The notes under the pieces: generated by a model
Seen by the model: only the letters and a program-made list of their open reading frames with translations
Told to the model about the DNA's origin: nothing
The model's database searches: none
Translations under genes and position numbers: made by a program
Shown: one piece after another, positions 8,408-16,621 of the stretch
Position numbering within the stretch: position 1 is the first letter of the stretch
How the letters are laid out: every line of letters begins with the position of its first letter
NCBI GenBank assembly: GCA_029560455.1
Contig: JAKQKW010000114.1
Location: 1 to 64,000, forward strand
Source: Candidatus Rifleibacteriota bacterium
GTDB taxonomy: Bacteria > Riflebacteria > Ozemobacteria > Ozemobacterales > Ozemobacteraceae
Length of the DNA stretch: 64,000 nt
Reading direction: 5' to 3'

Positions 8408-9691
8408 TTAAGCCGGTGTTTTGTTTTCGATTACTGTATCTGCGGCATGAAAACCGGCGAGCAGGCCGCTGGCAAAACACCAGTGCAGGTTATAGCCGCC
8501 GCATGGGCCGTCGAGATTGACGATTTCGCCACAAAAATACAGGCCTTTGATCAGCCGGCTTTCAAGAGTTTCGGGTCTGATCTCTTTGAGTGAAACGCCG
8601 CCGCGGGTGACCATGGCTGCTTCCCAGCCAGCGTGCCCGATCACGGTCAGCGGAGTGGCGACCAGCAGTTTGAGCAGGCGGTCGCGGTTACTGCCGGGTT
8701 GGTCTTTAAGAGGCTTTGCCAGATCGAGTCCGGCCTGGCTGCATAATTCTGCCGCCAGTGGTTCAGGCAGCAGGCCAGACAGGGCTTGTGCCGCCGTCAG
8801 CTTCGGCTCTGTTCTGCGCCTGTTATCGATGTGCTTTCTCAGTTCTTCTTCGTTCATACCTTTTATCAGGTTGACGAGCAGAGGAACCTCTCCGTATCTG
8901 GCGAGCAGTGGCGTTATTTCGCGGGCGAAATCAAGAACCACCGGCCCACGAATGCCGTCAGAAGTGAATATCAGGTCTCCACGGGCATGCAGCTTTTTGG
9001 CTTCGGGCAGGTCGATGCGTATCTCGGCTTTGCCGATCGTGTCGGCCCGGCAGTTTTTTACCCATGTTTCACGGGTCTGCAGCGGCAGCATCGCCGGAAA
9101 CAGTTCGGTAACGGTATGACCCGCAGCCGCTGCCAGTTTAAGCCCGCTGCCATCAGAGCCCAGCGCCGGGTAGCCCCTGCCGCCGGTTGCAAGAATGACG
9201 CTTCTGGCAGGAAAAAGTTTGTTGTTACAGCTTACACCTCTGATTTTACCGGCTTCGATAATCAGGGCATCGATTGTCTGTGAACAATGAAGTTCGATGT
9301 TAAGACGTCTGATTTCGGCTTCAAGTGCCGACAAAACCGTGCCGGCGTTATGATCTTTCGGAAAAACCCGCATACCATCAGGAATATGACATGCAACGCC
9401 GATTTCGGCCATGAACTCGATCAGTCTGTTGCAGTCACAGGCCTGCAGAGCCGGGGTCATAAAACGCCCGTCGCGGCCGAACCGCTGCATTATTTCTTCA
9501 TTGCTCAGGTTGCTTGCCAGATTGCAGCGCCCGCCACCGGTGGCTTTGAGCTTGGCGCCAGGCGAAGACAGTTTTTCGAGCAGCAGAACCTTTGCGCCCT
9601 GCCGCGCCGCTGCAATTGCCGCCGCCATGCCTGCTGGCCCGGCTCCTGCAACTATCAGGTCTGTTGTTTGCTGTGTCTGTGAATTTATCAT
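8408..9691 (-). CDS. NAD(P)/FAD-dependent oxidoreductase, BaiN/YhiN (HI0933) family
   Basis: A 427-residue flavoprotein of the HI0933/YhiN family, also labelled BaiN or aminoacetone-oxidase-like. The N-terminal dinucleotide-binding motif is VAGAGPAGMAAAIAAARQG. Family signatures follow: KLKATGGGRCNLASN after the first strand-helix, SVILATGGRGYPALGSDG in the middle, and GLYFCGEIVNLDGPCGGYN near the C-terminus, where the second FAD contact lies. The natural substrate of the family is poorly known. The gene stands between bacterioferritin and the PLD-like gene on the same strand, with spacers of about 100-150 nt, so operon membership is unclear. Confidence 0.88.
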   Translation of the reverse strand: MINSQTQQTTDLIVAGAGPAGMAAAIAAARQGAKVLLLEKLSSPGAKLKATGGGRCNLASNLSNEEIMQRFGRDGRFMTPALQACDCNRLIEFMAEIGVACHIPDGMRVFPKDHNAGTVLSALEAEIRRLNIELHCSQTIDALIIEAGKIRGVSCNNKLFPARSVILATGGRGYPALGSDGSGLKLAAAAGHTVTELFPAMLPLQTRETWVKNCRADTIGKAEIRIDLPEAKKLHARGDLIFTSDGIRGPVVLDFAREITPLLARYGEVPLLVNLIKGMNEEELRKHIDNRRRTEPKLTAAQALSGLLPEPLAAELCSQAGLDLAKPLKDQPGSNRDRLLKLLVATPLTVIGHAGWEAAMVTRGGVSLKEIRPETLESRLIKGLYFCGEIVNLDGPCGGYNLHWCFASGLLAGFHAADTVIENKTPA

Positions 9692-9792
9692 TCCGCAATG
9701 ATAGCATAGGACAAAATGCCATTCATGCGCGAAATGCCGGTCAGGGCAATCGCATTGAACTTCTGGATTCCGGCTCTAAGGCTGTGGCGGGG

Positions 9793-11358
9793 TCAGTCCC
9801 AGCGGTCGAGCAACTCAGATGCGCCGCCCTTAACCTTGATTTTGATTCTTTCCCAGAGGCTTTTCGGCGGCTCGTAAAGCTTACTGACCGTAAAATCCTT
9901 TTCGAAAAGATCTTTTTTGACCTTTTTAACGAATTCCGGGTCTTTTGAGGCGACATTCGACTCGTAATTGTGGCGCAGCGCCATTGTATCCATATTGCAG
10001 CTGCCGATCGATGCAAAATTGTCGTCGGCGATCAGGCCCTTCGCATGCACTTTCCCCAGGCCTTTTTCGCCTTCGTAAAGATAGATTTTTACGCCGGCTT
10101 TGCGAAGCTTATCGAAATGAAACCGGGTATTGGCGTCATTGAGCGGGTTCTCGGCCGAGGCCGGGTGCACGATGCGCACGTCGACACCGCGTTTGGCAGC
10201 GGCTGCCAGGCGGTCTATCAGATCGTTGTTGGTGATGTATGGATTGATGATATAGAGGTAATTTTTGGCAGAATCGATCTGCTTCTTATAATCATCATGC
10301 ACATCATGAACGCCGCGCGGAATATTGTAGGTGATTCTGGCGTTCGAAGTGCCCTTAACTGCAGGTTTTGGGAAAAAGCGCTCGCGAATGGCTGCCGCGT
10401 CTTTGTCTTGCAGTTTACCGCCGTTGTACAGGTAGCTGAGCAGCAGCCCGGTCTGCATCTGGTTGACCACCGAGCCCTGGCAGCGCACCATCATGTCATG
10501 CTTCTTTTCGCGCGATTCCTGTTGCAGGGTGTAGCCTCCGACATAGCCGACCTGGCCGTCGATAATGAATTTCTTGCGGTGGTCGAAATGAAAAAAGTCA
10601 AGTTTCTGCCCGACCGAAGTGGCTTTGCTGACTCTGTCGTAAAAAACGACTTTGACACCGTTCTGACGGTAAAAATCGAAAAGTTTTTCTTCTTCTGTCT
10701 CCGAAGTGAGGTTTTTCAAGCCGCCCATGCGGGCACCAGACCTGTCGGCAACCAGTATGACCTCGACGCCCTGCTTTGCTTTTTCTGCCAGCAGGCGGGC
10801 GAATTCCCAACCGGTTTTGTCGGCTTCCATGCCGAACATCTGAATCGTGATGCTCTTTTTTGCGGCCTGCAGATCACGGGTAACTGACTGCCAGAAGGTT
10901 TCGCCGGTCTGCAGCTCAAGCGAGTTGTCATTGGTTTCTTTGAACGAAATATCAAGATCTTTCTCGCTGACCTTTGCGCCACTGGCGGCCTTCTGCACTG
11001 CCCGGTCGATGCCGGTTGCGGTATTCAGTGTCTGTGTGTCTCCTTTGTCAGAAGTGGTTGCGGGCGCTGCTGCCTGGCGAATTTGTGGAGCAGCCTGTCT
11101 GATGTTGTCGATGCTTTGGTTGCCGGCCTGGCGGAGCTTTTCGTAAGCCTGTTTCGCTTTGAAATAGGCATCGCGTTTAAGGGTGACGGCATTGAGGTCG
11201 TTTTGACTGCACACCGCGTCACGATATTCGGTCAGTTTCTGCTGCATATCATTGTAGGCTGACTGAATATTGTCTGCTGCAATGCAGGGAGCACCCTGAG
11301 AGAGAAGCACCAGCGAAACGCCGACCGTAAATCCCTTAAGTCCCGACAGTTTTTTCAT
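9793..11358 (-). CDS. Secreted phospholipase D-like protein (cardiolipin-synthase type)
   Basis: A 521-residue protein with a signal peptide (MKKLSGLKGFTVGVSLVLLS, cleaved before ADN near residue 28), a helical, probably coiled region (about 30-110), and two PLD domains. Both HKD motifs are complete: His260 in HRKKFIIDG and His438 in HAKGLIADD, each with Lys at +2 and Asp at +7, followed by GYVGG and SIGSCNMD. Such proteins hydrolyse or transfer phosphatidyl groups, and some act on nucleic acid, so periplasmic phospholipid turnover is the simplest reading. The N-terminal helical part and the export signal distinguish it from ordinary membrane-bound cardiolipin synthases. Confidence 0.85.
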   Translation of the reverse strand: MKKLSGLKGFTVGVSLVLLSQGAPCIAADNIQSAYNDMQQKLTEYRDAVCSQNDLNAVTLKRDAYFKAKQAYEKLRQAGNQSIDNIRQAAPQIRQAAAPATTSDKGDTQTLNTATGIDRAVQKAASGAKVSEKDLDISFKETNDNSLELQTGETFWQSVTRDLQAAKKSITIQMFGMEADKTGWEFARLLAEKAKQGVEVILVADRSGARMGGLKNLTSETEEEKLFDFYRQNGVKVVFYDRVSKATSVGQKLDFFHFDHRKKFIIDGQVGYVGGYTLQQESREKKHDMMVRCQGSVVNQMQTGLLLSYLYNGGKLQDKDAAAIRERFFPKPAVKGTSNARITYNIPRGVHDVHDDYKKQIDSAKNYLYIINPYITNNDLIDRLAAAAKRGVDVRIVHPASAENPLNDANTRFHFDKLRKAGVKIYLYEGEKGLGKVHAKGLIADDNFASIGSCNMDTMALRHNYESNVASKDPEFVKKVKKDLFEKDFTVSKLYEPPKSLWERIKIKVKGGASELLDRWD

Positions 11359-11792
11359 CAGACAGCTCCTGCCTTTTCTGAAGAATACTTGAAATTACAG
11401 CGAAAGTTTTCACCCTGATGTTTCAGGTTATTTTTTAAATTCTAATGAAAGACGGCAAAACCAGCAAATTTTTACCGCACCCGGCTGGGTAATTTTTCGC
11501 TTTATTGGCAACCGAAATTACTGATTACCGCATAAATAAAGTTTAACTCGGTTCGTCGACCTGGTTTATTTATCGGGCGTTCTTTGCAGACAGCAGGTCT
11601 GCGATTCCTGGCAGCATCAGAAATAGATGATGTCCGACGGCTCCAGTAAAATTTGTTCCAGATCTTATCGGTGTGCGGAACGCATGAGGGGCATTGACGG
11701 AAAGGGCTTTACAGGTGTTATATTGAGCCAGTTGACATTGCCGTAAAGAGGTTTGCTGATTTGTTTCTGCTAATTATGAAGGGCGCCGATAG
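11359..11792. other. Divergent 434-nt intergenic region
   Basis: No open frame worth calling is present. The spacer separates the divergent PLD-like and DUF1848 genes. It is AT-rich near 11430-11560 and holds a short perfect hairpin GCAGAC-AGCAG-GTCTGC at 11586-11602 without a following T-run. A promoter candidate for the plus-strand gene is listed separately. Nothing else stands out. Confidence 0.5.
11694..11723 (+). promoter_or_regulatory. Putative promoter of the DUF1848 gene
   Basis: TTGACG (11694-11699) and TTATAT (11718-11723) are 18 nt apart and about 70 nt upstream of the ATG at 11793. The pattern match is of moderate quality and has no independent support. Confidence 0.35.
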
Positions 11793-12656
11793 ATGATAAT
11801 CAGTGCCAGCCGCCGTACGGATATACCTGCTTATTACTCTGACTGGTTTTTTAACCGGTTGGCGGCGGGGTTTGTCAGAGTTGCGAATCCGTTCAATCCG
11901 CGACAGATTCGTGAAGTGTCGCTGCGGCCCGAAGACGTTGATTGTTTTGTGTTCTGGAGCAAGAACCCGGCGCCATTACTGCAGCGCCTGGGTGCGTTGC
12001 AGGGTTATAAATTCTATTTTCAGTTTACGTTGAACCCGTATGACAAAGATGTCGAGCCGGGTTTGCCAGAAAAGAGCGAACTGCTGAAAACTTTTTCGGC
12101 GCTGGCGCAGACTGTTGGCGTGTCCCGGGTCGTATGGCGCTACGACCCGATTGTGGTTTCATCAAAATACAGCATTGCATGGCATAAACGCAGTTTCGCC
12201 ACGTATTGCCAGGCTCTGGCAGGGAAAACTCGCCGCGTGGTTATCAGCTTTGTCGATGCCTATCGTGGTGCTGTGCCTGGCTTGCGTGAACTGGAGGCAA
12301 TGCCATTTTCAGAAGAAATGTTTGCCGAAATCGCCGACTGCTTTGCAGAAACAGCGGCACAATTCGGGCTGCCAATCGAAAGTTGTTGTGAGCCAGTCGA
12401 TCTGCGGCGATTTAATATTCAACCGGGTCGTTGTGTCGATGACCGGATTATTTCTGAGCTTGCCGGTCGAAAGCTCGAGCTGCCGCGCGATCGCAATCAG
12501 CGGCCTGGCTGCGGCTGTGTCGCGAGTGTCGACATAGGTGCTTACTCAACCTGCCCGGCAGGCTGCCGATACTGTTATGCCAACAAGGGTACGGTCAGAG
12601 TTGTCGCCAACTGCAGACGCCACGATCCGTCTTCTCCGTTTCTGCTGCCTCCCTGA
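11793..12656 (+). CDS. DUF1848 family protein with a C-terminal cysteine cluster
   Basis: A 287-residue protein beginning MIISASRRTDIPAYYSDWF, the typical opening of DUF1848, followed by FVFWSKNPAP and WRYDPIVVS, which are also family signatures. The C-terminus carries CGCVASVDIGAYSTCPAGCRYCYAN in three parts: a CxC pair, then Cys-x3-Cys-x2-Cys-Tyr-Ala, a layout like the iron-sulfur loop of radical SAM enzymes but at the opposite end of the chain. The family has no established reaction. A metal cluster is expected, and resemblance to spore-photoproduct-lyase-like proteins has been suggested in annotations. It appears monocistronic. Confidence 0.82.
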   Translation: MIISASRRTDIPAYYSDWFFNRLAAGFVRVANPFNPRQIREVSLRPEDVDCFVFWSKNPAPLLQRLGALQGYKFYFQFTLNPYDKDVEPGLPEKSELLKTFSALAQTVGVSRVVWRYDPIVVSSKYSIAWHKRSFATYCQALAGKTRRVVISFVDAYRGAVPGLRELEAMPFSEEMFAEIADCFAETAAQFGLPIESCCEPVDLRRFNIQPGRCVDDRIISELAGRKLELPRDRNQRPGCGCVASVDIGAYSTCPAGCRYCYANKGTVRVVANCRRHDPSSPFLLPP

Positions 12657-12926
12657 AGAATGATTTCAGATATATTGGTCAGTGAAAGCAGAAACTTAAA
12701 TTCTGCCTGAACGACGTATTGCGGCATGGCAGTCATTGTCGCTACTTCTGTCATTCTGGTAAAACAAGCATCGCTGATGTAATCGCCTGGCCTGCCGAAA
12801 CTGGAGTCCGGAGATAATTAAGCGAGCATTTGCCCTGATATGCCGGTGGTATTTAATTATCGGTGAGGGTTTGGTATATTGATTTGGCCGTTGGCCGGGG
12901 CATAAATTTGTGCGGGAGCCTGTTTA

Positions 12927-14138
12927 ATGAAAGAAAAAATCGTGCTGGTAACCGGTTTTGCGTCTTTTGAAGGCTTTGCCGTGAATTCTTCGTGGCAGGG
13001 AGTTGAAGGGTTGCCCGGGCATGCCGGTGGTTTCAGGCTGCATAAGCTGTTGTTGCCGGTTTCTTTCGGGGGGGCCTGGGCGGCGGTTGAAAGTGCGATC
13101 AGAGAATTGCGGCCGGAAATCGTAATATGCACGGGGCTGGCGGCAAAAAGAGACTGTATCAGCGTTGAACGTGTGGCAATCAATGTTGATGACGCACGGA
13201 TAGCTGATAATGACGGTTTTCAGCCAATTGACCGCGTAATTGATTATTCGGCGCCAAATGCTTATTTTACCGGCCTGCCGATGCGAAAGATAATTGAAAG
13301 AATCGGCATGGCAGGCATAAAGGCTTCGCTTTCCGACTCGGCCGGCACTTTTGTCTGTAATGACGTCATGTTCAGGCTGATGCACCTGATTGCCAACGAA
13401 ATGCCTCAAATCATGGGCGGGTTTATACACGTGCCCGCAACCCCGGAAATGCTTGCAAATCGAGCGATGCCGCAGATCGATACAAACACTGCTGTTGGCC
13501 TGTCGTTGCCCGAAATCACCAGAGGCCTTCAGATCGCGGTTGAAACCTGTGTTGAATTGGTTGAAGCCGGCCAATGGCAGGGTGTCAGAAGGCTTATTAA
13601 AAAATATGACCCACACTGGCCGGAAGAATTCGCGACTATCAGTGCACGACTGGCAGTCGGACTTGGTAAACTGGCTCTGCGCATCGACCACATTGGCTCG
13701 ACCTCGGTGCCGGGCCTGGCTGCCAAAGACATCATAGATGTTCAGATCACCGTCAGCGATCTGAATGACGATCTGCTGGCCGCAATGACCGCAATGGGTT
13801 TCGCCCGTTCAGAAATTGCGGTTGCCGATCATGTGCCGCCGGGGCAGAGCGCCGACCCTGAACAGTGGCGTAAATGGTTTTTCAAGCCGCCGGCGGGTCA
13901 TCGCCCGACCAATGTGCATGTAAGAATGGCCGGTCGGGTCAATCAGCGTTATCCGCTGCTGTTCCGTGATTTTTTGCACAACCATCCGGATTATGCCTGT
14001 GCTTATGGGCGGCTGAAAGAGCGGTTGGCAGGCAATCTCGCCAATGCCAGAATGTACCCCGACGTTAAAGACCCGGCGGTCGATCTGATTTATTTCGCCG
14101 CAGAAAAATGGGCCTGCGAAACGTCATGGAAAGCCTGA
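12927..14138 (+). CDS. Fusion of pyrrolidone-carboxylate peptidase (C15) and a GrpB/UPF0157 domain
   Basis: A 403-residue two-domain protein. Residues 1-about 205 are a pyroglutamyl peptidase I, which removes N-terminal pyroglutamate. The full catalytic triad is present at canonical positions: Glu81 (VERVAINVDDARI), Cys144 (AGTFVCNDVMF) and His168 (GGFIHVPATPEM). Residues about 215-403 are a GrpB-family domain, related to nucleotidyltransferase folds: KYDPHWPEEF, DHIGSTSVPGLAAKDIIDVQ and TNVHV are hallmarks. GrpB proteins usually stand alone. The frame is continuous across the joint (TCVELVEAGQWQGVRRLIKK), with no sign of a frameshift. How the activities combine is unknown. Start: ATG at 12927 after a weak GGAG. 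Confidence 0.88.
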   Translation: MKEKIVLVTGFASFEGFAVNSSWQGVEGLPGHAGGFRLHKLLLPVSFGGAWAAVESAIRELRPEIVICTGLAAKRDCISVERVAINVDDARIADNDGFQPIDRVIDYSAPNAYFTGLPMRKIIERIGMAGIKASLSDSAGTFVCNDVMFRLMHLIANEMPQIMGGFIHVPATPEMLANRAMPQIDTNTAVGLSLPEITRGLQIAVETCVELVEAGQWQGVRRLIKKYDPHWPEEFATISARLAVGLGKLALRIDHIGSTSVPGLAAKDIIDVQITVSDLNDDLLAAMTAMGFARSEIAVADHVPPGQSADPEQWRKWFFKPPAGHRPTNVHVRMAGRVNQRYPLLFRDFLHNHPDYACAYGRLKERLAGNLANARMYPDVKDPAVDLIYFAAEKWACETSWKA

Positions 14139-14225
14139 TTCTTCAAGCATTTTTATAATCAGAATGCGGGCCGTCCGACATGTTACAGCAGTTTTTGTGT
14201 CAGGCGTTAAATGCGGCGGGGCGTA

Positions 14226-14255
14226 TTGACTATATTCTCTTCCGGCGGGTATACT
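14226..14255 (+). promoter_or_regulatory. Strong sigma-70-like promoter of the acyl-reduction operon
   Basis: TTGACT (14226-14231) and TATACT (14250-14255) are separated by 18 nt, close to consensus. The transcription start would fall near 14262, leaving a leader of about 40 nt before the ATG at 14305. It is placed to drive the GNAT, LuxE-like and LuxC-PaaK genes as one unit. Confidence 0.6.
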
Positions 14256-14304
14256 AAGCGTGCATAGATTGTAACGGCGATCGTGTTTGAAAGGGGAATT
14301 CTGA

Positions 14305-15489
14305 ATGCAGCTCGTTCTGCACGATAAACGTGTAGTCGTATTTCAGCCTGCTTCAAGAGAAGATATCGACGCGATTATCGACCTTTATATCAAGGTTTAT
14401 AAGGGTAAATATACCCTGCCTGATGTCGCCGACAGGGCAATCATCGCCAAGAAAGTCGAAGACTCGGCCTATTTCTGGACAGTCGCCAAAATCGAAAATC
14501 GTTTGATTGGTTCAGTTATTTTCGCGATCGACCCGGTGAATAAAATTGGCAAGTCGTATGCGGCTGCGGTTCTCAATGAATTCCGTGGTCAGGATGTCAT
14601 GCGCACGATGGTCAGGCATGGTCTGCGGCTGCTCACTGAAAAAACACGTGTCTGCGACATCATTTATGCCACAACCCGCACAGTGAGCTTTGCGCCTCAG
14701 GTGGTTCTTGAACATCTTGGCTTTCTGTCGACCGGTATTTTCCCGAACGTACGCAAGGTCGAGTCTTTTGAAACGCATGGTCTCGAAGTTTATCTTGGCC
14801 CAAAATGTCTTGAATACAGACGTAAGGTTCCGCAGCTGATTCCGGAAATGCTTGATTTCTATAATATCGTCAGAGGTGAACTCAATCTCGAAGAAGCTGA
14901 GACGGTTATCATCGACGAGGAAGACCCGCGCAAAATGGGGCAGGCTATCGCTTTTGATGTGCAGAGCGATATCGAAGAAATCAGTGAAAAATTCTACCGC
15001 TACCAGGATAAAGACCTGATGAAGCGGGTTTTCTTTCCATTTACCGACCCCAACATGCTTTTTACTGCTAAAGATGGCACTGCCGATATTTTTGTAAACT
15101 TCAACCCTCTCGATGGCAACGGGGTTATCGTAGGTTATCGCTTTTCTGGCACCGATATCAGGCGAACACTGATGTGGTTCTGTGAAGAGGCTTCGAAATC
15201 AGGCATGCGCTATATCGAAATGCTGGTGAGTGCTTATCTGCCGCAAAAACAGCGTATGGCACTCGATGCCAGATTTCTGCCCTGTGCCTATTTTCCTGCG
15301 ATGAAAATGAATGACGAGGGGTTGCGCGAAGATTTTCTCGTTTTTTCGCGGTCCTTCGAAAGCCTTGATTTTATGGATCTGCATCTGGTTGATAACAACC
15401 GCCGTTTTCTCGATGCGTTCATGAAGTGCTGGTATGACCTGCTGGTTCGCTGCCAGCCAGATTTCGACGAGGAGTGGAGAATTGGCTGA
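14305..15489 (+). CDS. Double GNAT-fold acyltransferase-like protein
   Basis: A 394-residue protein that looks like two GNAT folds. The first (about 10-165) has the acetyl-CoA-type loop NEFRGQDVMRTMVRHGLRLL. The second (about 225-375) has GYRFSGTDIRRTLMWFCEE and the characteristic ARFLPCAYFPAMKM and FSRSFESLDF segments. Two or more substrates or an acyl-CoA donor can only be guessed. It is the first gene of a tight operon whose next two products activate and reduce acyl groups, so a role in supplying or receiving an acyl chain is likely. AGGGG precedes the ATG at a good distance. Its stop overlaps the start of the LuxE-like gene by 8 nt. Confidence 0.72.
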   Translation: MQLVLHDKRVVVFQPASREDIDAIIDLYIKVYKGKYTLPDVADRAIIAKKVEDSAYFWTVAKIENRLIGSVIFAIDPVNKIGKSYAAAVLNEFRGQDVMRTMVRHGLRLLTEKTRVCDIIYATTRTVSFAPQVVLEHLGFLSTGIFPNVRKVESFETHGLEVYLGPKCLEYRRKVPQLIPEMLDFYNIVRGELNLEEAETVIIDEEDPRKMGQAIAFDVQSDIEEISEKFYRYQDKDLMKRVFFPFTDPNMLFTAKDGTADIFVNFNPLDGNGVIVGYRFSGTDIRRTLMWFCEEASKSGMRYIEMLVSAYLPQKQRMALDARFLPCAYFPAMKMNDEGLREDFLVFSRSFESLDFMDLHLVDNNRRFLDAFMKCWYDLLVRCQPDFDEEWRIG

Positions 15490-16609
15490 AGCAAAACCCT
15501 TTGTCAGTTGCGGGCAGCTTTTTGATCTGCCCGACGCTTTCGATCACAACCCCACAAGTGAAAAGCTTTTTAACGCGGCCATGAATGAGGCTTTGCGCTG
15601 GCACGCCGCCCGCTGCCCTGAATTCAAGGCCTTCCTTGCCGGTTGCGGCGTTGCCGACCTCAGCAAAGAATACCTGCCCGAACAGATTCCGCCGCTGCTG
15701 GTGACTATTTTCAAAGAATTCAGACTGATTTCAGTACCAGAAAAACAGGTAAAAATCGAGCTGACCTCTTCAGGTACCGGTGGGCGCAGAAGTGCGATCG
15801 TGCTTGACAACCGCTCATATCGCCGCATCTGGAAAATTGTTGGCAGTATTTTTGCCTCGCTTGGCCTGGTTGACCGTGATCGCAGAGTTAATTATCTCTG
15901 CTTTACCTACGACCCGAAAGTTGCCGGCAGCGTCGGAACAGCATTTTCAGACAAGATGCTGACGGGTTTGACCGGCCGCCGCTCGGTTTTTTACGCCATT
16001 CGCTGGAACAAAGCTGCCGGTGATTTTGAATTCGATCTCGATGCTACGGTAAAAAAGCTGATAGAGTTCAGCAGAAGGCCAGAACCGGTGCGTATTCTCG
16101 GGTTTCCGGCCTATCTCTGGCAGGTCTGCAACCGCCTTGAAGAAAAGGGCCTGAAGCTTAATCTTGGCAAAGATTCCTATATCATTACCGGTGGCGGCTG
16201 GAAGATGCACAAAGACCAGGAGGTCACGAAAGATTTCTTTAAAGACCGTATCGAGAGAGTTTTGGGTATGCCACGCGAAAACCTGCGCGACCTGTTCGGC
16301 ATGGTCGAACACGGAATTCCGTATGTCGATTGCGAAGCGGGCCGACTCCATGTTCCAGTTTTTGCCAGGGCTCTGGCAGTTGACCCCGAAACGCTGCAGC
16401 CGGTCAAAGATGGCGAAGAGGGCCTGCTTTACCTGATGACGCCGTATCTTTCGAGTTACCCTTCGATTGCGCTGCTTACCACAGACAAAGCGATCATCGA
16501 AGGGAACTGCCCCTGCGGCCGTTCAGGAAAAACTTTTAGAATTACCGGCCGGGCTGGTCTGGCAAAGCACAAAGGCTGTGCCATTACTGCGCTCGACCTG
16601 CTCAAATAA
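15482..16609 (+). CDS. LuxE-like acyl-protein synthetase
   Basis: A 375-residue member of the LuxE family, the ATP-dependent acyl-protein synthetase subunit of fatty acid reductase. The adenylate-forming loop is TSSGTGG (residues 95-101). Conserved segments follow: YIITGGGWK and LFGMVEHGIPY. Near the C-terminus KGCAITALDLL carries Cys366, which lines up in position and context with the acyl-carrying Cys364 of Vibrio harveyi LuxE. A CPCGRSGK zinc-like loop precedes it. Start: TTG at 15482, because GGAGTGGAGA lies just upstream and an earlier ATG at 15434 would lie deep inside the previous gene. No luciferase genes are nearby, so the acyl chain serves another purpose. Confidence 0.88.
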   Translation: MAEAKPFVSCGQLFDLPDAFDHNPTSEKLFNAAMNEALRWHAARCPEFKAFLAGCGVADLSKEYLPEQIPPLLVTIFKEFRLISVPEKQVKIELTSSGTGGRRSAIVLDNRSYRRIWKIVGSIFASLGLVDRDRRVNYLCFTYDPKVAGSVGTAFSDKMLTGLTGRRSVFYAIRWNKAAGDFEFDLDATVKKLIEFSRRPEPVRILGFPAYLWQVCNRLEEKGLKLNLGKDSYIITGGGWKMHKDQEVTKDFFKDRIERVLGMPRENLRDLFGMVEHGIPYVDCEAGRLHVPVFARALAVDPETLQPVKDGEEGLLYLMTPYLSSYPSIALLTTDKAIIEGNCPCGRSGKTFRITGRAGLAKHKGCAITALDLLK

Positions 16610-16621
16610 CGGGTAATCACC

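Noticed and set aside
9970..10887. Plus-strand open frame of 305 codons
   Set aside because: It is antisense to the PLD-like gene, whose HKD motifs prove the minus-strand frame.
11586..11602. Hairpin in the intergenic region as a terminator or small RNA
   Set aside because: There is no following T-run, no promoter in a fitting place and no gene ending there.
12924..13691. Minus-strand open frame of 255 codons
   Set aside because: It is antisense to the Pcp-GrpB gene, whose catalytic triad fixes the plus-strand frame.
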